DNA from: Chitinophagaceae bacterium
GTDB lineage: Bacteria > Bacteroidota > Bacteroidia > Chitinophagales > Chitinophagaceae
Assembly: GCA_021323155.1 (NCBI GenBank)
Contig: JAJTCI010000161.1
Span: forward strand, 1 to 5,829
Reading direction: 5' to 3'
DNA: 5,829 bases
Position numbers and translations under genes: made by a program. Shown piece by piece: positions 5,564-5,829 of the stretch (its first letter is position 1; each line of letters opens with the position of its first letter). A model generated the notes under the pieces. That model was not told the origin of the DNA. It made no database searches and saw only the letters and a list, made by a program, of their open reading frames with translations.

Positions 5564-5829
5564 TTTTCCATTTTATTATCCTGATCAGGGTCCCCTGTCC
5601 AGGCGTACTCTTTATTTCGAATTCGCTAACGAGTCTTTTTGAGCCAGGTAACCCGAGACCCAGGCTTTTGCCTGTTGAGTAACCATCTTTCATTGCGGCA
5701 GGAATATCAGCGATACCGGGGCCTTTGTCATCAAAGCTTACCCGAATCCCATTTTCTTTTCCTTTACTGACGATCTCAATTACCGTTGCGCCGCCATTTG
5801 CATATTTCAACATGTTTCGAACCAGTTCG
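5556..5829 (-). CDS. rsbT: RsbT-type serine/threonine switch kinase (anti-sigma regulatory factor), 5' end cut by the window edge
   Basis: The last 90 residues of an RsbT-like GHKL kinase are visible. The frame stays open to the right edge and reads ELVRN just before the first internal Met, so that Met (5813) sits inside the N-box (ELVRNMLKYA) and is not the start. G1 is DKGPGIADI from residue 34, the GYSTG element is at 49-53, and G2 is GLGLPGSKRL at 57-66. The end, GTLIRIIKWKNG, matches the style of Bacillus RsbT, which ends in a similar GTKI...KKW segment. Bacillus RsbT is about 133 residues, so roughly 40-45 N-terminal residues lie outside. In the known pathway RsbT phosphorylates the STAS proteins RsbS and RsbR in the stressosome and, once released, activates a phosphatase partner. 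Here no RsbU follows. Its stop overlaps the start of the phosphatase-fusion gene by 8 nt. rsbS and rsbR would be expected just upstream, beyond the edge. Confidence 0.92.
   Translation of the reverse strand, partial: ELVRNMLKYANGGATVIEIVSKGKENGIRVSFDDKGPGIADIPAAMKDGYSTGKSLGLGLPGSKRLVSEFEIKSTPGQGTLIRIIKWKNG

Overview
The window looks like part of a Bacteroidota chromosome, most likely of the Chitinophagaceae type. The reasons are: no clear Shine-Dalgarno sequence before any of the starts, A/T-rich leaders, intermediate GC by eye, a CheY-like regulator of the 139-residue type ending in HPNS, and a PAS histidine kinase with the ASHDLQEPLRKI H-box. This placement is inferred from sequence style, not from a marker gene.

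Left part (1-1583, minus strand): a zinc-dependent, FDH-like alcohol dehydrogenase (432-1583) is followed after 12 bp by a conserved-looking hypothetical gene that runs off the left edge (1-419). The two probably form one transcript for redox or aldehyde metabolism.

Middle (1584-2100): about 500 bp without a convincing intact gene. It holds the divergent upstream regions of the dehydrogenase and of a plus-strand response regulator. One plus-strand frame (about 1654-1881) reads like protein but is broken by two stops, so it may be a decayed small gene. A single-domain CheY-like response regulator follows on the plus strand (2101-2520).

Right part (2536-5829, minus strand): a tightly packed signalling operon, transcribed right to left. 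It contains (1) an RsbT-type switch kinase, cut by the right edge; (2) a fusion of an RsbT/RsbW-like ATPase with an RsbX/SpoIIE-like PP2C phosphatase; (3) a soluble histidine kinase with an extra, degenerate RsbT-like domain at its N terminus, then PAS, HisKA and HATPase; (4) a single-domain response regulator. Each gene overlaps the next or sits within 2 nt of it, implying translational coupling.

Together these look like the lower part of a stressosome (RsbR-S-T-X) module whose output is wired into a His-Asp phosphorelay instead of a sigma-B partner switch. In the known system, RsbT phosphorylates the STAS proteins RsbS/RsbR, is released, and activates a downstream partner, while RsbX resets the complex. 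Genes for RsbS and RsbR would be expected just beyond the right edge. The least ordinary part is the presence of three RsbT-like domains in three consecutive genes, the third having lost its ATP-binding glycines.
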